Source: Methylobacterium dankookense (GTDB taxonomy: Bacteria; Pseudomonadota; Alphaproteobacteria; Rhizobiales; Beijerinckiaceae). From it: a DNA stretch of 64,000 nucleotides. Location of the stretch: the NCBI RefSeq assembly GCF_902141855.1, contig NZ_CABFVH010000028.1, positions 1 to 64,000 on the forward strand. The letters run 5' to 3'. The stretch's first letter is position 1. Each line of letters starts with the position of its first letter. Position numbers and translations under genes: made by a program. The notes under the pieces were generated by a model. It saw nothing but the letters and a program-made list of their open reading frames with translations, was not told where the DNA came from and ran no database searches. This document shows positions 51,126 through 60,226 of the stretch, piece by piece.

Positions 51126-52222
51126 TCCTGCAGGCTGCGCCGCAGCTGCGGATCGCCCGTTTCCGGGGTGAGATCGACGCCGCGATCTCGGCCGTCCTCG
51201 GCGGCGACGCCTATATCCTCGGCGCCCCCGTCGAGGCGTTCGAGGCGGCTTTCGCGTCCTATGCCGGCTGCGCGCACGCGGTCGGCGTCTCCTCTGGCAC
51301 GGAGGCCCTAGCCCTGGCGCTCCGCGCCCTCGGTGTCGGGGCCGGCGACGAGGTCATCCTGCCGGCGCTGAGCTTCGCAGGCTCCGCCCAGGCGGTGCTG
51401 CAATGCGGGGCCTCGCCCCGCTTCGTGGATGTCGACCCTCGGAGCCGCTGCATCGACCCTGCGGCCGCGGCCGACGCCGTGACCGTCCGCACGGCCGCGA
51501 TCATGCCGGTCCACCTGTTCGGGTATCCGGCCGAAATGCCGGCCCTGATTGCGCTCGCCGACCGGCACGGACTCGCGATCGTGGAGGATTGTGCGCAGGC
51601 CCATGGCGCAACGCTCGTGGGGCGCCGCCTCGGCAGCTTCGGGCACGCCGCGGCCTTCTCCTTCTATCCCACCAAGAATCTCGGCTGCATCGGCGATGGC
51701 GGTGCGGTGACGACGAACGATGCCCGCCTCGCGGAGCGGCTGCGGTCCCTGCGGAATTACGGCTTCGCCGGATCCGAGCGGATCAGCCGCGAGCCAGGCT
51801 TCAATGCCCGCCTCGATACGCTCCAGGCGGCCATCCTGTCGGCGCTCCTGCCCTTCTGCGACGACGGCAATCGCGAGCGCCGGGCGCTCGCGGCGCGATA
51901 TCGTGTGGCGCTTGCGGATTGCCTCGGCCTCGGCCTGCCTCCGGAGGCCGAGGGTGCGGTCCATCACCAGTTCGCCGTGACCCATCCGGACCGGGACGGC
52001 CTGATGCGCTGCCTCGCCGAGGCCGGGATCGGCAGCGCTGTGCATTACGAGCCCGGCCTGCACCGGCACCCCGCCTTCGCGTGGGGCGCGACCGAACCGC
52101 TGCCGGTCACGGATCGCCTCGCGGCGACGCTCCTCAGCCTGCCGATCCAGCCCGAGGTCGCCACCTTGGCCGTCGATCGGGTGGCCGCCGCCTTGCGGCG
52201 CTTCTGCACGACCCTGCGATGA
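51122..52222 (+). CDS. DegT/DnrJ/EryC1-type sugar aminotransferase (FdtB-like)
   Basis: 366 residues. A PLP enzyme that aminates a keto sugar nucleotide. Seen: AHAVGVSSGTEALALALRAL near residue 55, EVILPALSFAGSAQAVLQCG, VEDCAQAHGA, and the PLP lysine at about residue 185 in FSFYPTKNLGCIGDGGAV. FNARLDTLQAAIL and the FAVTHPDRDGLM active-site segments follow. Overlaps on both sides (ATGA with the ketoisomerase and the acyltransferase) show tight coupling. With an FdtA-like ketoisomerase upstream, the product is probably a 3-amino-3,6-dideoxyhexose on dTDP. Confidence 0.9.
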   Translation: MILQAAPQLRIARFRGEIDAAISAVLGGDAYILGAPVEAFEAAFASYAGCAHAVGVSSGTEALALALRALGVGAGDEVILPALSFAGSAQAVLQCGASPRFVDVDPRSRCIDPAAAADAVTVRTAAIMPVHLFGYPAEMPALIALADRHGLAIVEDCAQAHGATLVGRRLGSFGHAAAFSFYPTKNLGCIGDGGAVTTNDARLAERLRSLRNYGFAGSERISREPGFNARLDTLQAAILSALLPFCDDGNRERRALAARYRVALADCLGLGLPPEAEGAVHHQFAVTHPDRDGLMRCLAEAGIGSAVHYEPGLHRHPAFAWGATEPLPVTDRLAATLLSLPIQPEVATLAVDRVAAALRRFCTTLR

Positions 52223-52875
52223 CCGGAATCATCCTGTTCGGCACCGGCTCGCCGGTGATCGTCGATGTCGAGGAGAGCCTTCACCGGGCCGGGCTCGCCG
52301 TCGCCGCCGGCATCCGGAACCGGCCCGGGCCCTGCCACCTGCCGGACGACGTGACCGTCCGCGATCTCGCGGCGGTCGACGCGCAATTGCGCGGCCTGCC
52401 CTTCCTGATCCCGCTGTTCACGCCCGCCCATCGGCAGGCCGCGTTGGGCGAGGCCCGGGCGGCTGGCTTCTCGGATGCGTGGACCCTGATCGACCCGAGC
52501 GTTCCCGCGCCGCGGCGCCTCGCGATCGGTGCGGGCAGCTACGTCAATGCCGGCTGCAGCCTCGGCAGCGCCTCGGAGATCGGGGCCTTCGTGTTCGTGA
52601 ACCGCGGTGCCAGCCTCGGGCATCACGCCCGCATCGGCGATTTCGCCTCGATCGGCCCCGGTGTCGTGATCGCGGGGCACGTCACGCTCGGCCGCGGCGC
52701 CGTGATCGGGGCCGGCGCCACCGTGCTGCCGGAACTGACGATCGGCGCCAACGCCGTGGTCGGCGGCGGCGCGGTGGTCACGCGCGACGTGCCGCCCGCG
52801 AGCCTCGTCGTGGGCAACCCGGCGCGGATCGTGCGCAGCGCGATCGGGGGCTACAGGGGGCTCGCCGTCGGGTGA
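52219..52875 (+). CDS. NeuD/FdtC-like sugar O/N-acyltransferase
   Basis: 218 residues. A short Rossmann-like N-terminal domain (GIILFGTGSPVIVDVEESLH) precedes a left-handed beta-helix of hexapeptide repeats (about 105-200: IGAGSYVNAGCSLGSASEIG, GHVTLGRGAVIGAGATVLPE). The catalytic His is probably in SLGHHARIGD. The architecture is that of PglD/NeuD/FdtC acetyltransferases, which add an acetyl group from acetyl-CoA to the amino sugar. The ATG overlaps the aminotransferase stop, and its own stop overlaps the glycosyltransferase GTG. It would complete an N-acylated amino sugar. Confidence 0.86.
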   Translation: MTGIILFGTGSPVIVDVEESLHRAGLAVAAGIRNRPGPCHLPDDVTVRDLAAVDAQLRGLPFLIPLFTPAHRQAALGEARAAGFSDAWTLIDPSVPAPRRLAIGAGSYVNAGCSLGSASEIGAFVFVNRGASLGHHARIGDFASIGPGVVIAGHVTLGRGAVIGAGATVLPELTIGANAVVGGGAVVTRDVPPASLVVGNPARIVRSAIGGYRGLAVG

Positions 52876-55034
52876 GCAAGCCGGTCGTCCATCTCTACAC
52901 GGTGTGCTGGGACGAGGCCGACATGCTCGGCTTCTTCTTCCGCCACTACGACCCCTGGGTCGATCGCTACGTCGTCTACGACGACGGCTCGACCGACGGC
53001 TCGGTCGAGATCCTGCGGGCCCATCCCAGGGTGGAGCTGCGCCGCTTCGACCGCGTCGATCCGGATTCCTTCGTCCTCTCCCACAAGGCGATGCAGGACG
53101 AGGCCTGGAAGGAGAGCCGCGGCCGGGCGGACTGGATCGTCGTCACGGCGATCGACGAGCACCTGCATGTCCGCGGCCGATCCATGGCGGAGTACCTCGC
53201 CGCGCCGGAGACGCGGGCCGCGACCATCCTGCCGGCGCTCGGCTTCGACATGAACCATCCGGTGATGCCCGAGGATCGCGGGCTCCTCGTGGAGCGGATC
53301 ACCCGCGGCCGGCCGCGCATCGCCTTCAACAAGCTCAGCATCTTTCGGCCCGATGCCGTGCGCGAGACCGGCTTCGGCCCCGGCCGGCACGCCGCCGAGC
53401 CCGTCGGCGACCTGCGCCTGCCGATGCGCGACGCGGTGATGCTCTGGCACTACAAGCATCTCGGCTTCGAGCGGAACGCGGCGCGCGAGGCGGAGCAGGC
53501 GCTGCGCCTCGGCACCACGGACGTCGCCCGCGATTACGGCCAGCATTATCGCTGGGGGAAGGCGCGCCTGCGCGCCTTCTGGGACGAGATGGATCGGGAG
53601 GCGACAGACCTCGCCGCGCCCGGTTTCGAGCCGGACCGAGCCTGCATCGGCCCGCTCTGGTGGACGGCGCGGCCGGACATCGTGCGCCGCGCCCCTCCGA
53701 GCCGTCCCGCGGCGGTGCCGGCGGCCGCGCCCACCGTCTCGGTCCTGGTCAAGTCCTACAACCACGCCGCCTATGTCCGGCAGACGATCGAGAGCGTGCT
53801 GAGCCAGTCGTTCCAGGATTTCGAGATCGTCGCGACCGATGACGGCTCGACGGACGGGACCCTGGAGATCCTGCGCGGCTTCGACGATCCGCGCCTGCAC
53901 CTGGAGGCCTTTCCGAGCAATCGCGGGATCTCGGCGGCGATGAACGCCACGGTCGCCCGGGCACGCGGGCGCTACCTCGCGATCCTGAACTCTGACGACT
54001 GGGCCCTGCCCGGACGGCTGGAGCGGCAGGTGGCGTTTCTCGAGACCAACCCGCAGGTTTCGCTGGTTTTCGGCATGCCCCGGCCGGTCGATGAGGCCGA
54101 TAGGCCGACCGCGCCCTTCAACGATTTCGGCGTTCCCCTGCGCTGGCCGGATTTCTCGCGCCGGACCTGGCTGCGCGCCTTCTTCTACGACGGCAACTGC
54201 CTCTGCGCCCCGAGCGCCATGATCCGCCGCGAGGCCTACGAGGCGGCCGGGCCCTATGATCCGAGGCTCACCAACCTGCAGGATCTCGACATGTGGATCC
54301 GCATGCTGGCGCAGGGACACGCCATCCACGTGCTGCCGGACGCGCTCACGGCCTTCCGGATCCATCCCGACGGCGGGAATACGAGCGCACGGCCGGAGGC
54401 GCGGCTGCGCAGCCCGTTCGAGACGATCCAGATCCTGCACCGCTTCGCCGCCTTCGACGACGCCCTGTTCGACGAGGTTTTCGGGGGCGAGGCGGCCGAT
54501 GCCTTCGATCCGGCCGATTCCGTCCCCCTGCGCGTCGCCACCCTGGCCGCCGGGGTGCCGCGGGTCGCGTATGGACACGCCGCGCTGAACCTCTTCTTCG
54601 CGCATGCCCGGACGCCCGAGGATCATCTGCGCCTGCGTCACCTGTCCGGTGCGCTCGACGCGCTGAACGTCCGGGCGGTGGACGCGGGCGAGGCCCGCAT
54701 CGCCGCGCTCGGGGCCAGACTCGCCGACCGCGAGGTTGCCCTGGAGATTGCGGAGGCGGGGCTGTCGCGGGCGGGTTCCGAGCGCGCCGAGCTGGAGGCG
54801 CGGATCCGCGACGCGGAGGCGGCGCTGGCACGGGCCCATGCCGAGCGCGCGGACTCGGACCAGCGGGCCGGCGCCGCGGAGGCGGCCCTCGGCAGCGATC
54901 GGGCGCAGGCCCAGGCGACGGCGCATGATCTGGAGATCCGCCTCGCCGCCGCGCTCGCCTCGCGTGCGCGCATGCGGAACTCGCTCTCCTGGCGCCTGAC
55001 GACGCCTCTGCGCTGGATCGGACGGCCGCGCTGA
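52872..55034 (+). CDS. Two-domain glycosyltransferase with C-terminal coiled coil
   Basis: 720 residues. The first domain (1-240) looks like a GT2_4-type transferase (HLYTVCWDEADMLGFFFRHY, YVVYDDGSTDGSVEI, IDEHLHVRG). The second is a standard GT2 fold from about 287 (TVSVLVKSYNHAAYVRQTIE; SDDWALPGRLERQVAF; LQDLDMWIRMLAQGH). A coiled coil spans about 600-690 (AELEARIRDAEAALARAHAE). The last residues (MRNSLSWRLTTPLRWIGRP) form a short motif common at the ends of such transferases. It closes the ketoisomerase-aminotransferase-acyltransferase operon and probably transfers the resulting amino sugar. Confidence 0.87.
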   Translation: MSKPVVHLYTVCWDEADMLGFFFRHYDPWVDRYVVYDDGSTDGSVEILRAHPRVELRRFDRVDPDSFVLSHKAMQDEAWKESRGRADWIVVTAIDEHLHVRGRSMAEYLAAPETRAATILPALGFDMNHPVMPEDRGLLVERITRGRPRIAFNKLSIFRPDAVRETGFGPGRHAAEPVGDLRLPMRDAVMLWHYKHLGFERNAAREAEQALRLGTTDVARDYGQHYRWGKARLRAFWDEMDREATDLAAPGFEPDRACIGPLWWTARPDIVRRAPPSRPAAVPAAAPTVSVLVKSYNHAAYVRQTIESVLSQSFQDFEIVATDDGSTDGTLEILRGFDDPRLHLEAFPSNRGISAAMNATVARARGRYLAILNSDDWALPGRLERQVAFLETNPQVSLVFGMPRPVDEADRPTAPFNDFGVPLRWPDFSRRTWLRAFFYDGNCLCAPSAMIRREAYEAAGPYDPRLTNLQDLDMWIRMLAQGHAIHVLPDALTAFRIHPDGGNTSARPEARLRSPFETIQILHRFAAFDDALFDEVFGGEAADAFDPADSVPLRVATLAAGVPRVAYGHAALNLFFAHARTPEDHLRLRHLSGALDALNVRAVDAGEARIAALGARLADREVALEIAEAGLSRAGSERAELEARIRDAEAALARAHAERADSDQRAGAAEAALGSDRAQAQATAHDLEIRLAAALASRARMRNSLSWRLTTPLRWIGRPR

Positions 55035-55407
55035 GGCCTTGCGAGCAGGGGCGAGGGCCGAGTCGCGCATCGAGCCGAGGGCCGGTCGTAATCCGGCGGT
55101 CTGGATGCCCGGTGGGCTCTCCATCCGACCCGAGGACGGGCCGATGACCGAATTGCCGGAATCTCCCGGCCCGATGTGCCACATGGCAAGTTGAAATACG
55201 GGATCAATAAGATCCTAATTCGATCTAAGTTCCATAAGGCAGTGAAATACGTGATATATAAGCCACAATAATGTCCATTCATTGTGTGAATCTTTAGCAG
55301 TGGCGGGATGAAAGTTGAGCCGGGACAATTGCCCAATTACAAGGCTTCGAGCCGCATTTTCCAGATGCGGCATAATCATCATACAATTCGTGTCCTTGGG
55401 GGGAGCC
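55035..55407. promoter_or_regulatory. A/T-rich promoter region of the autotransporter
   Basis: 373 bp without a gene. From about 55180 to 55395 the base composition changes abruptly to A/T-rich (AATACGTGATATATAAGCC, TCCATTCATTGTGTGAATC), unlike the rest of the window. It carries several candidate -10 boxes but no single convincing pair. A Shine-Dalgarno (GGGGGGAG) lies directly before GTG 55408. Horizontally acquired DNA or a regulator-rich promoter are both possible. Confidence 0.5.
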
Positions 55408-58400
55408 GTGTCTCGTATCGGGTCGCAGCTGCGTCGGTCTCTATTGTTGAGCGTGCCCGCCTGGGCAGCGTTGCTCGGAGGTGCAAGGGCCGATTGCACG
55501 CCGGCTAGTCCGGCGAACGGCCAGACGGTGAATTGCGCCGGCTCATCGGCCGCCTTCATCGCTCCGCCGGGCGTCAACGGCCTGACGGTGAACGTGCAGG
55601 GCGGCGCGTCGGTCGCGTCCACCCAGACGAGCGCGGGCGCCAATCCGAGCTTCACCAACGTCCGGGTCAACGGGACCAGCATCGTCAACAATGCCGGGAC
55701 GATCGCCAACACGGCGCCGCTCAACCGGGACAATTTCGGCGTCAACCTCGCCGGCGACCGCTCGACCCTCAACAACAGCGGCACCATCACCCTGACGGCG
55801 CCCGTCGGAAACACCACGACCCGCGTCTACGGCGCCTATTCGAGCGCGCCGAACGGGTCGCAGTACGAGAGCACGACTGTCAACAACAGCGGCACGATCA
55901 GCGTGACGCAGAACGGCAACGGCATCGCCCGCGGCATCTATTCGGGTGAGAACACCACGCTGTTCACCATCACCAATACCGGCTTGATCCAGGCGACCCG
56001 CGGGACGGGCGCCACCGCGACGACCTCCGTCGTGGCCGGCGTCGATTCCGACGACGACACCGACCGTCTCGTCCTGAACAACGGCACCGGCGGCCGCATC
56101 ACCGCGACCGGCACGAATACCCGTGCGGTCAACGGGCGCGCGGCGCAGTTCGAGATCAACAACAGCGGCACGATCGGGAACACGACAGCCGGCGAGGCCG
56201 CGATCGCCACCTTCGCGCTCAACGCGGGCAATGCCGGCGACGCGACGACGGTGCGGGCCTACAACACCGTGATCAACAACACGGCGACCGGCATCATCAA
56301 CGGCGACGTGCGCAACACCGACCAAGATCTCCAGACCGCCACCAGCGTGGTCAACCTGCGCCGCACCGGCACCCTCAACAATGCCGGCACGATCAACGGC
56401 AACGTCGCCTTCGGCGGCGGCAGCCAGACGGTGAACAATACCGGCCGGATCAGCGGCAATATCAGCTTCCTGGACGTGGCCGGCAGCGTCAACACGGTCA
56501 ATCTCGGCACCGGCTCCAGCATCGGCGGCAACATCACCGCGCGCGGGCTCGGCACCAACGCTTTGAACCTCTCCGGCACCGGGACGCTCACCGGGACGCT
56601 CACCGGCTTCACCAGCCTGACCGAGACCGCGGGCGCCTGGACGCTGGCGGCCGGCTCGGCCCAGACCCTGTCGGGCAACCTCACGGTCGCGGGCGGCACG
56701 CTGACGCTGGCGGCCGGCTCCACCCAGAATGTCGGCGGCCTGATCCAGGTCACGGGTTCGGGCGCGCAGCTCGTCGTCAACAACACGCTGACGGACAAGA
56801 CCGTCAACCTCTCCGGCTCGAACACCACCGTCGTCAACAACGGCACGCTCACCGGCACGGGTGCGGCAGGCCGTGCGAACAACGCGGCGACTCGCGTCTA
56901 CGGCGTGCTCGCCAACTCCACCGGGGCCGACTTCCAGAACGTCCAGGTGGTCAACAACGGCACCATCGCCGTGACCGAGAACGGCATCGGCATCTCCCGC
57001 GGCATCTATGCGGGCGAGAACATCGCCTCGATGACGGTGACCAATACCGGCCTCGTCTCGGCGACGCGGGCGGCCACCAGCACCGGCACGGCGGCGGTCG
57101 CGGCCATCGACTCGGACGACGACGTCGCGGCGCTCACCATCAACAACCGGGCGGGCGGGCGCATCACCGGCACGGGCACCGGCGTGCGGGCGATCCAGGG
57201 CCGCGCGCAGAGCTTCACCATCCTCAACGAGGGCACGATCACTGGGCCCGCGGCCGGCCAGGCGATCGTGGTCTACGGCGCCGGCAACGCCACGCTCACC
57301 AACGCGGCCGGCGGCATCATCACCGGCGACGTGCGCTTCACCGACGCCGACCCGCAGAACGCCACCACGACGAACCGTCGCAACAGCACCACGACCAATG
57401 CCGGCCGCATCGCCGGTGCCATCGCCTACGGCATGGGCAACCACACCCTGACCAATACCGGCACGATCACGGGCGGGATCACCTTCGCGGACGTGGCCGC
57501 CAGCCGCAACACGATCAATCTCGGCACCGGCTCGGTGATCGGCGGCGCCATCGCGGCGACCGGCCGCGGCACCAATGCCGTCAACCTCGCGGGCAGCGGC
57601 ACCCTCGCCAGCAACGTCACCGGCTTCACCACCCTGCGCCAGTCCGACGGCGCCTGGACGCTCGCGGCCGGCACCGGCCAGAGCTTCTCGGGCGGCGCGA
57701 CGGTGGCGGGCGGCGGCCTGACGGTGAACGGGGTGCTCACCGCCAACACGACGGTGGCCGCCGGCGCCGGGCTCGGCGGCACCGGCCGCATCGTCGGGGG
57801 TCTCGCCAATGCCGGCACCGTGGCGCCGGGCACGGCGGATGCGCCCTACGGCACCCTGGCGGTGGCGGGCAACTACACCCAGCAAGCGGGCGCGACCCTC
57901 GTCACGGCCGCCGCGACGGACGGCAGCAACGCGCGCCTCGCGGTGACGGGCACCGCTCAGCTCGCGGGCACCGCGAGCCTCCAGCTCGCCGGGACCTACT
58001 TCGTGCCCGGCACGCGCTACACCGTGGTCAGCGCGGGCGGCGGCGTCAGCGGCGGCTTCTCGGCGGTGACGACGAGCCCGCTGCCGACCCTGATCGCGGC
58101 CACCGCCTCGACGGACGCCAACAACGCCTACCTCACGCTCACCCAGCAGAGCTTCGCGCTGGTGGGCCAGACCGCGAACCAGCGCAGCGCCGCCCGCGGC
58201 CTCGACGCGGCGCTCGCCGGCAACAATGCGGCGCTCGCGGTGATCGACAACCGCAGCGACGCCGCGAACGCGGCGCTGCTCGACCGCGTCGCCGGCCAGG
58301 CCTACGCCTCGCTCGCCGACCCGCAGCTGCGCTCGGGCCGCGCCTTCGGCAGCCAGCTGATGGCCCGCGCCTACGCGGCCGGCCAGGAGACGGGGCCGAC

Positions 58401-59328
58401 GAGCATGACCCTGCCGCCGGCAGTCTACGCCGCCGACCTGCCGAATCGCGGGCCGGTGCCGGAGCCGAAGCAGATCGTGACCAGCCGCGGCTACGGCCTC
58501 TGGGCCACCGGCTACGGCCAGTTCGGCAGCGTCGACGGCACCGCCAACGCGGCGGGCCGCAGCGAGACCGTGGCGGGGCTCGCCACCGGCATCGACTTCC
58601 ACCCGCAGGTCGGCACCGTGCTCGGCATCGCGGCGGGCTACGGCTCGGTGGATGTCAGCCTCAACCGGACCGGCGAGCGGGCCCATACCGACAACGCGCA
58701 GGTCGGCGTCTATGGCGGCTTCACCGACGGGGCGCTCTACGCCAACGCGGCCCTGGGCTATGCGCGCGCCGACGGCCGCGTCACGCGCAGCATCGGATTG
58801 CCCCAGCTGCAGCCGGGCGGCACGCGCGGCACGGTCGGCGGCGACCAGTTCATCTCCGCGGGCGAGCTCGGCTATCGCGTCACCGTGGCGCCGGGCGCCC
58901 TGGTCGCTCCTTTCGTCGGCTTCCAGGTCAACACCTTCGACCAGGACCGGGTGCGCGAGACCGGCGTCGGGCCGTTCGACCTCACCGTCGCGGCGAAGAG
59001 CTTCCTGTCGGCGCGCGCCCTCGTCGGTGGTCGCCTGGAGACGGCCACCACCGTCTTCGGCGCCCGTCCGGTCTCCTTCTGGGTGAAGGCGGCCTATGTG
59101 CACGACTTCGCCGATGTGAGCCGCACGATCAGCGAGACCTTCTCGCTGGCCCCGACCGTGCCGTTCCTGATCGGCGGACGGCGGCTCGCCCGGGACCGCG
59201 CCCTCGTCGGGGCCGGCCTCGGCACCGAGCTCGCGCCGGGGCTGACGGGCTTCGTCAGCTACGACGCGGAGCTCGCCTCGACAGACACGATCCAGGCGGT
59301 GCGCGGCGGCCTGCGCTACGCCTTCTGA
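55408..59328 (+). CDS. Autotransporter (type Va) with duplicated beta-helix passenger
   Basis: 1306 residues. The signal peptide is SRIGSQLRRSLLLSVPAWAA then LLGGARA-DC. The passenger (about 25-1000) is Gly/Asn/Thr-rich with many NNSGTI- or NNAGTI-like repeats, as in beta-helical adhesins, and contains a roughly 370-residue unit twice (see findings). PASSTB-like linker sequence TVAPGTADAPYGTLAVAGNY precedes the beta-barrel. The C-terminal barrel (about 1025-1306) starts GYGLWATGYGQFGS and ends with aromatic GGLRYAF, the BAM signal. It is probably a surface-exposed or secreted adhesin. GTG 55408 is favoured by GGGGGGAG; an in-frame TTG lies 93 bp upstream. Two sulfotransferases follow. Confidence 0.93.
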   Translation: MSRIGSQLRRSLLLSVPAWAALLGGARADCTPASPANGQTVNCAGSSAAFIAPPGVNGLTVNVQGGASVASTQTSAGANPSFTNVRVNGTSIVNNAGTIANTAPLNRDNFGVNLAGDRSTLNNSGTITLTAPVGNTTTRVYGAYSSAPNGSQYESTTVNNSGTISVTQNGNGIARGIYSGENTTLFTITNTGLIQATRGTGATATTSVVAGVDSDDDTDRLVLNNGTGGRITATGTNTRAVNGRAAQFEINNSGTIGNTTAGEAAIATFALNAGNAGDATTVRAYNTVINNTATGIINGDVRNTDQDLQTATSVVNLRRTGTLNNAGTINGNVAFGGGSQTVNNTGRISGNISFLDVAGSVNTVNLGTGSSIGGNITARGLGTNALNLSGTGTLTGTLTGFTSLTETAGAWTLAAGSAQTLSGNLTVAGGTLTLAAGSTQNVGGLIQVTGSGAQLVVNNTLTDKTVNLSGSNTTVVNNGTLTGTGAAGRANNAATRVYGVLANSTGADFQNVQVVNNGTIAVTENGIGISRGIYAGENIASMTVTNTGLVSATRAATSTGTAAVAAIDSDDDVAALTINNRAGGRITGTGTGVRAIQGRAQSFTILNEGTITGPAAGQAIVVYGAGNATLTNAAGGIITGDVRFTDADPQNATTTNRRNSTTTNAGRIAGAIAYGMGNHTLTNTGTITGGITFADVAASRNTINLGTGSVIGGAIAATGRGTNAVNLAGSGTLASNVTGFTTLRQSDGAWTLAAGTGQSFSGGATVAGGGLTVNGVLTANTTVAAGAGLGGTGRIVGGLANAGTVAPGTADAPYGTLAVAGNYTQQAGATLVTAAATDGSNARLAVTGTAQLAGTASLQLAGTYFVPGTRYTVVSAGGGVSGGFSAVTTSPLPTLIAATASTDANNAYLTLTQQSFALVGQTANQRSAARGLDAALAGNNAALAVIDNRSDAANAALLDRVAGQAYASLADPQLRSGRAFGSQLMARAYAAGQETGPTSMTLPPAVYAADLPNRGPVPEPKQIVTSRGYGLWATGYGQFGSVDGTANAAGRSETVAGLATGIDFHPQVGTVLGIAAGYGSVDVSLNRTGERAHTDNAQVGVYGGFTDGALYANAALGYARADGRVTRSIGLPQLQPGGTRGTVGGDQFISAGELGYRVTVAPGALVAPFVGFQVNTFDQDRVRETGVGPFDLTVAAKSFLSARALVGGRLETATTVFGARPVSFWVKAAYVHDFADVSRTISETFSLAPTVPFLIGGRRLARDRALVGAGLGTELAPGLTGFVSYDAELASTDTIQAVRGGLRYAF

Positions 59329-59340
59329 CCAAGGGCCGGC

Positions 59341-59366
59341 GGGGCGGCGAGAGCCGCCCCGTCTTC
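59341..59366 (+). terminator. Terminator after the autotransporter, with an adjacent palindrome
   Basis: GGGGCGGC (59341-59348) and its complement (59353-59360) enclose GAGA and are followed by GTCTTCC. A separate perfect 24-bp palindrome lies at 59371-59394; its CCGCACCCGATCG core is shared with the dispersed repeat at 63439. Confidence 0.7.
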
Positions 59367-59466
59367 CCGGAGCCGCACCCGATCGGGTGCGGCTCGATGT
59401 CGTTCACGCCCCGCGCCCGTCGTGCCGGATCCGGCCCCGGCGGGGCGCGCCTCAAGACCGGTGCGC

Positions 59467-60216
59467 ATGTTCGCTCATCTCTTCCGACTCCGGACATCCA
59501 GCCCCGCGCAGCCCGCGACGCGGGGCTATGCCGTCTGCACGCTGCCCCGCTCGGGCAGCAACGTGTTCTGCGACCTGCTCGGCAGCACGGGCTCGCTCGG
59601 ACGACCGCGCGAGTATTTCAACGGTGCGGCACGACGCAGCTACGACGATCCCGAATATCCGGACGATCCGCACCAGCAGATCGCCCGCATCCTGACGATG
59701 GGCGCGACGCCGAACGGGATCTACGCCCTGAAGATCTTCCCGGGCCTGCACGACCTCGTCGCGCCGCATCTGCGCTGGACGGAGGTCTTGCCGAACCTGA
59801 GCTTCGTCCGTTTCCGGCGCGGGGACATCCTCGGCCAGGCGGTCTCCTGGGTGCGGGCGAGCCAGACCCAGCAGTTCCGCAGCTCCGATCCGCGCAAGGG
59901 CGAGGTCACCTACGATGCCGACGCAATCGCCCTGCGACTGCGTCAGATCTGCCAGCGCAACGCGCGCTGGGACATGTTCTTCGCCCGCACCGGGCTGGCC
60001 GCCCTCGACGTGACCTACGAGGATTTCCTGGCGGACCCCGACCGCGAGGTCGGGCGCGTCGCGGCCTTCGTCGGCATCGTGGAGCGCATCCGGGTCGATC
60101 TCGACCGCTCACCCTTCCAGCGGCAGCGCGATGGATCGAGCGCCGCGTGGTGCGAGCGCTTCCGGGCGGAACGGGGCGATCCGAACCACATCGATCCCTT
60201 CCAGGATCCGGCCTGA
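59467..60216 (+). CDS. Stf0-type sulfotransferase, tandem copy 1
   Basis: 249 residues. GYAVCTLPRSGSNVFCDLLG (about 20-40) is the PAPS-binding loop of Stf0-family sulfotransferases (CxxPRSGSx). Further family blocks are STGSLGRPREYFN, ATPNGIYALKIFPGLHDLV, FVRFRRGDILGQAVSWVRA with the conserved Arg, and NARWDMFFARTG. Stf0 enzymes sulfate trehalose in mycobacteria; in proteobacteria the acceptors are mostly unknown, likely glycans or lipids. ATG 59467 is chosen; the open frame from 59422 is not needed. A paralogue follows after 10 bp, so the two come from a tandem duplication and are coexpressed. Confidence 0.88.
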   Translation: MFAHLFRLRTSSPAQPATRGYAVCTLPRSGSNVFCDLLGSTGSLGRPREYFNGAARRSYDDPEYPDDPHQQIARILTMGATPNGIYALKIFPGLHDLVAPHLRWTEVLPNLSFVRFRRGDILGQAVSWVRASQTQQFRSSDPRKGEVTYDADAIALRLRQICQRNARWDMFFARTGLAALDVTYEDFLADPDREVGRVAAFVGIVERIRVDLDRSPFQRQRDGSSAAWCERFRAERGDPNHIDPFQDPA

Positions 60217-60226
60217 GGCAACCGCC

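Noticed and set aside
34797..55034. Two glycosyltransferase genes of exactly the same length (2163 bp)
   Set aside because: The sequences differ in domain order and in the N- and C-terminal regions. Equal length looks like coincidence, not duplication.
55600..57700. CRISPR array suggested by repeated short motifs
   Set aside because: The repeats are in-frame, protein-level variations of NNSGT/NNAGT in the autotransporter passenger. There are no exact repeats with unique spacers, and no cas genes.
55543..59103. Long minus-strand open frame opposite the autotransporter
   Set aside because: Composition is Arg/Ala/Gly/Asp-rich without domains, and it lies entirely within the repetitive autotransporter gene. 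It arises from codon bias and repeats.
59371..59394. 24-bp palindrome as a further copy of the dispersed repeat
   Set aside because: It shares only the CCGCACCCGATCG core with the copy at 63439 and lacks the right-hand half and CTAG ends, so the match may be chance in a GC-rich hairpin.
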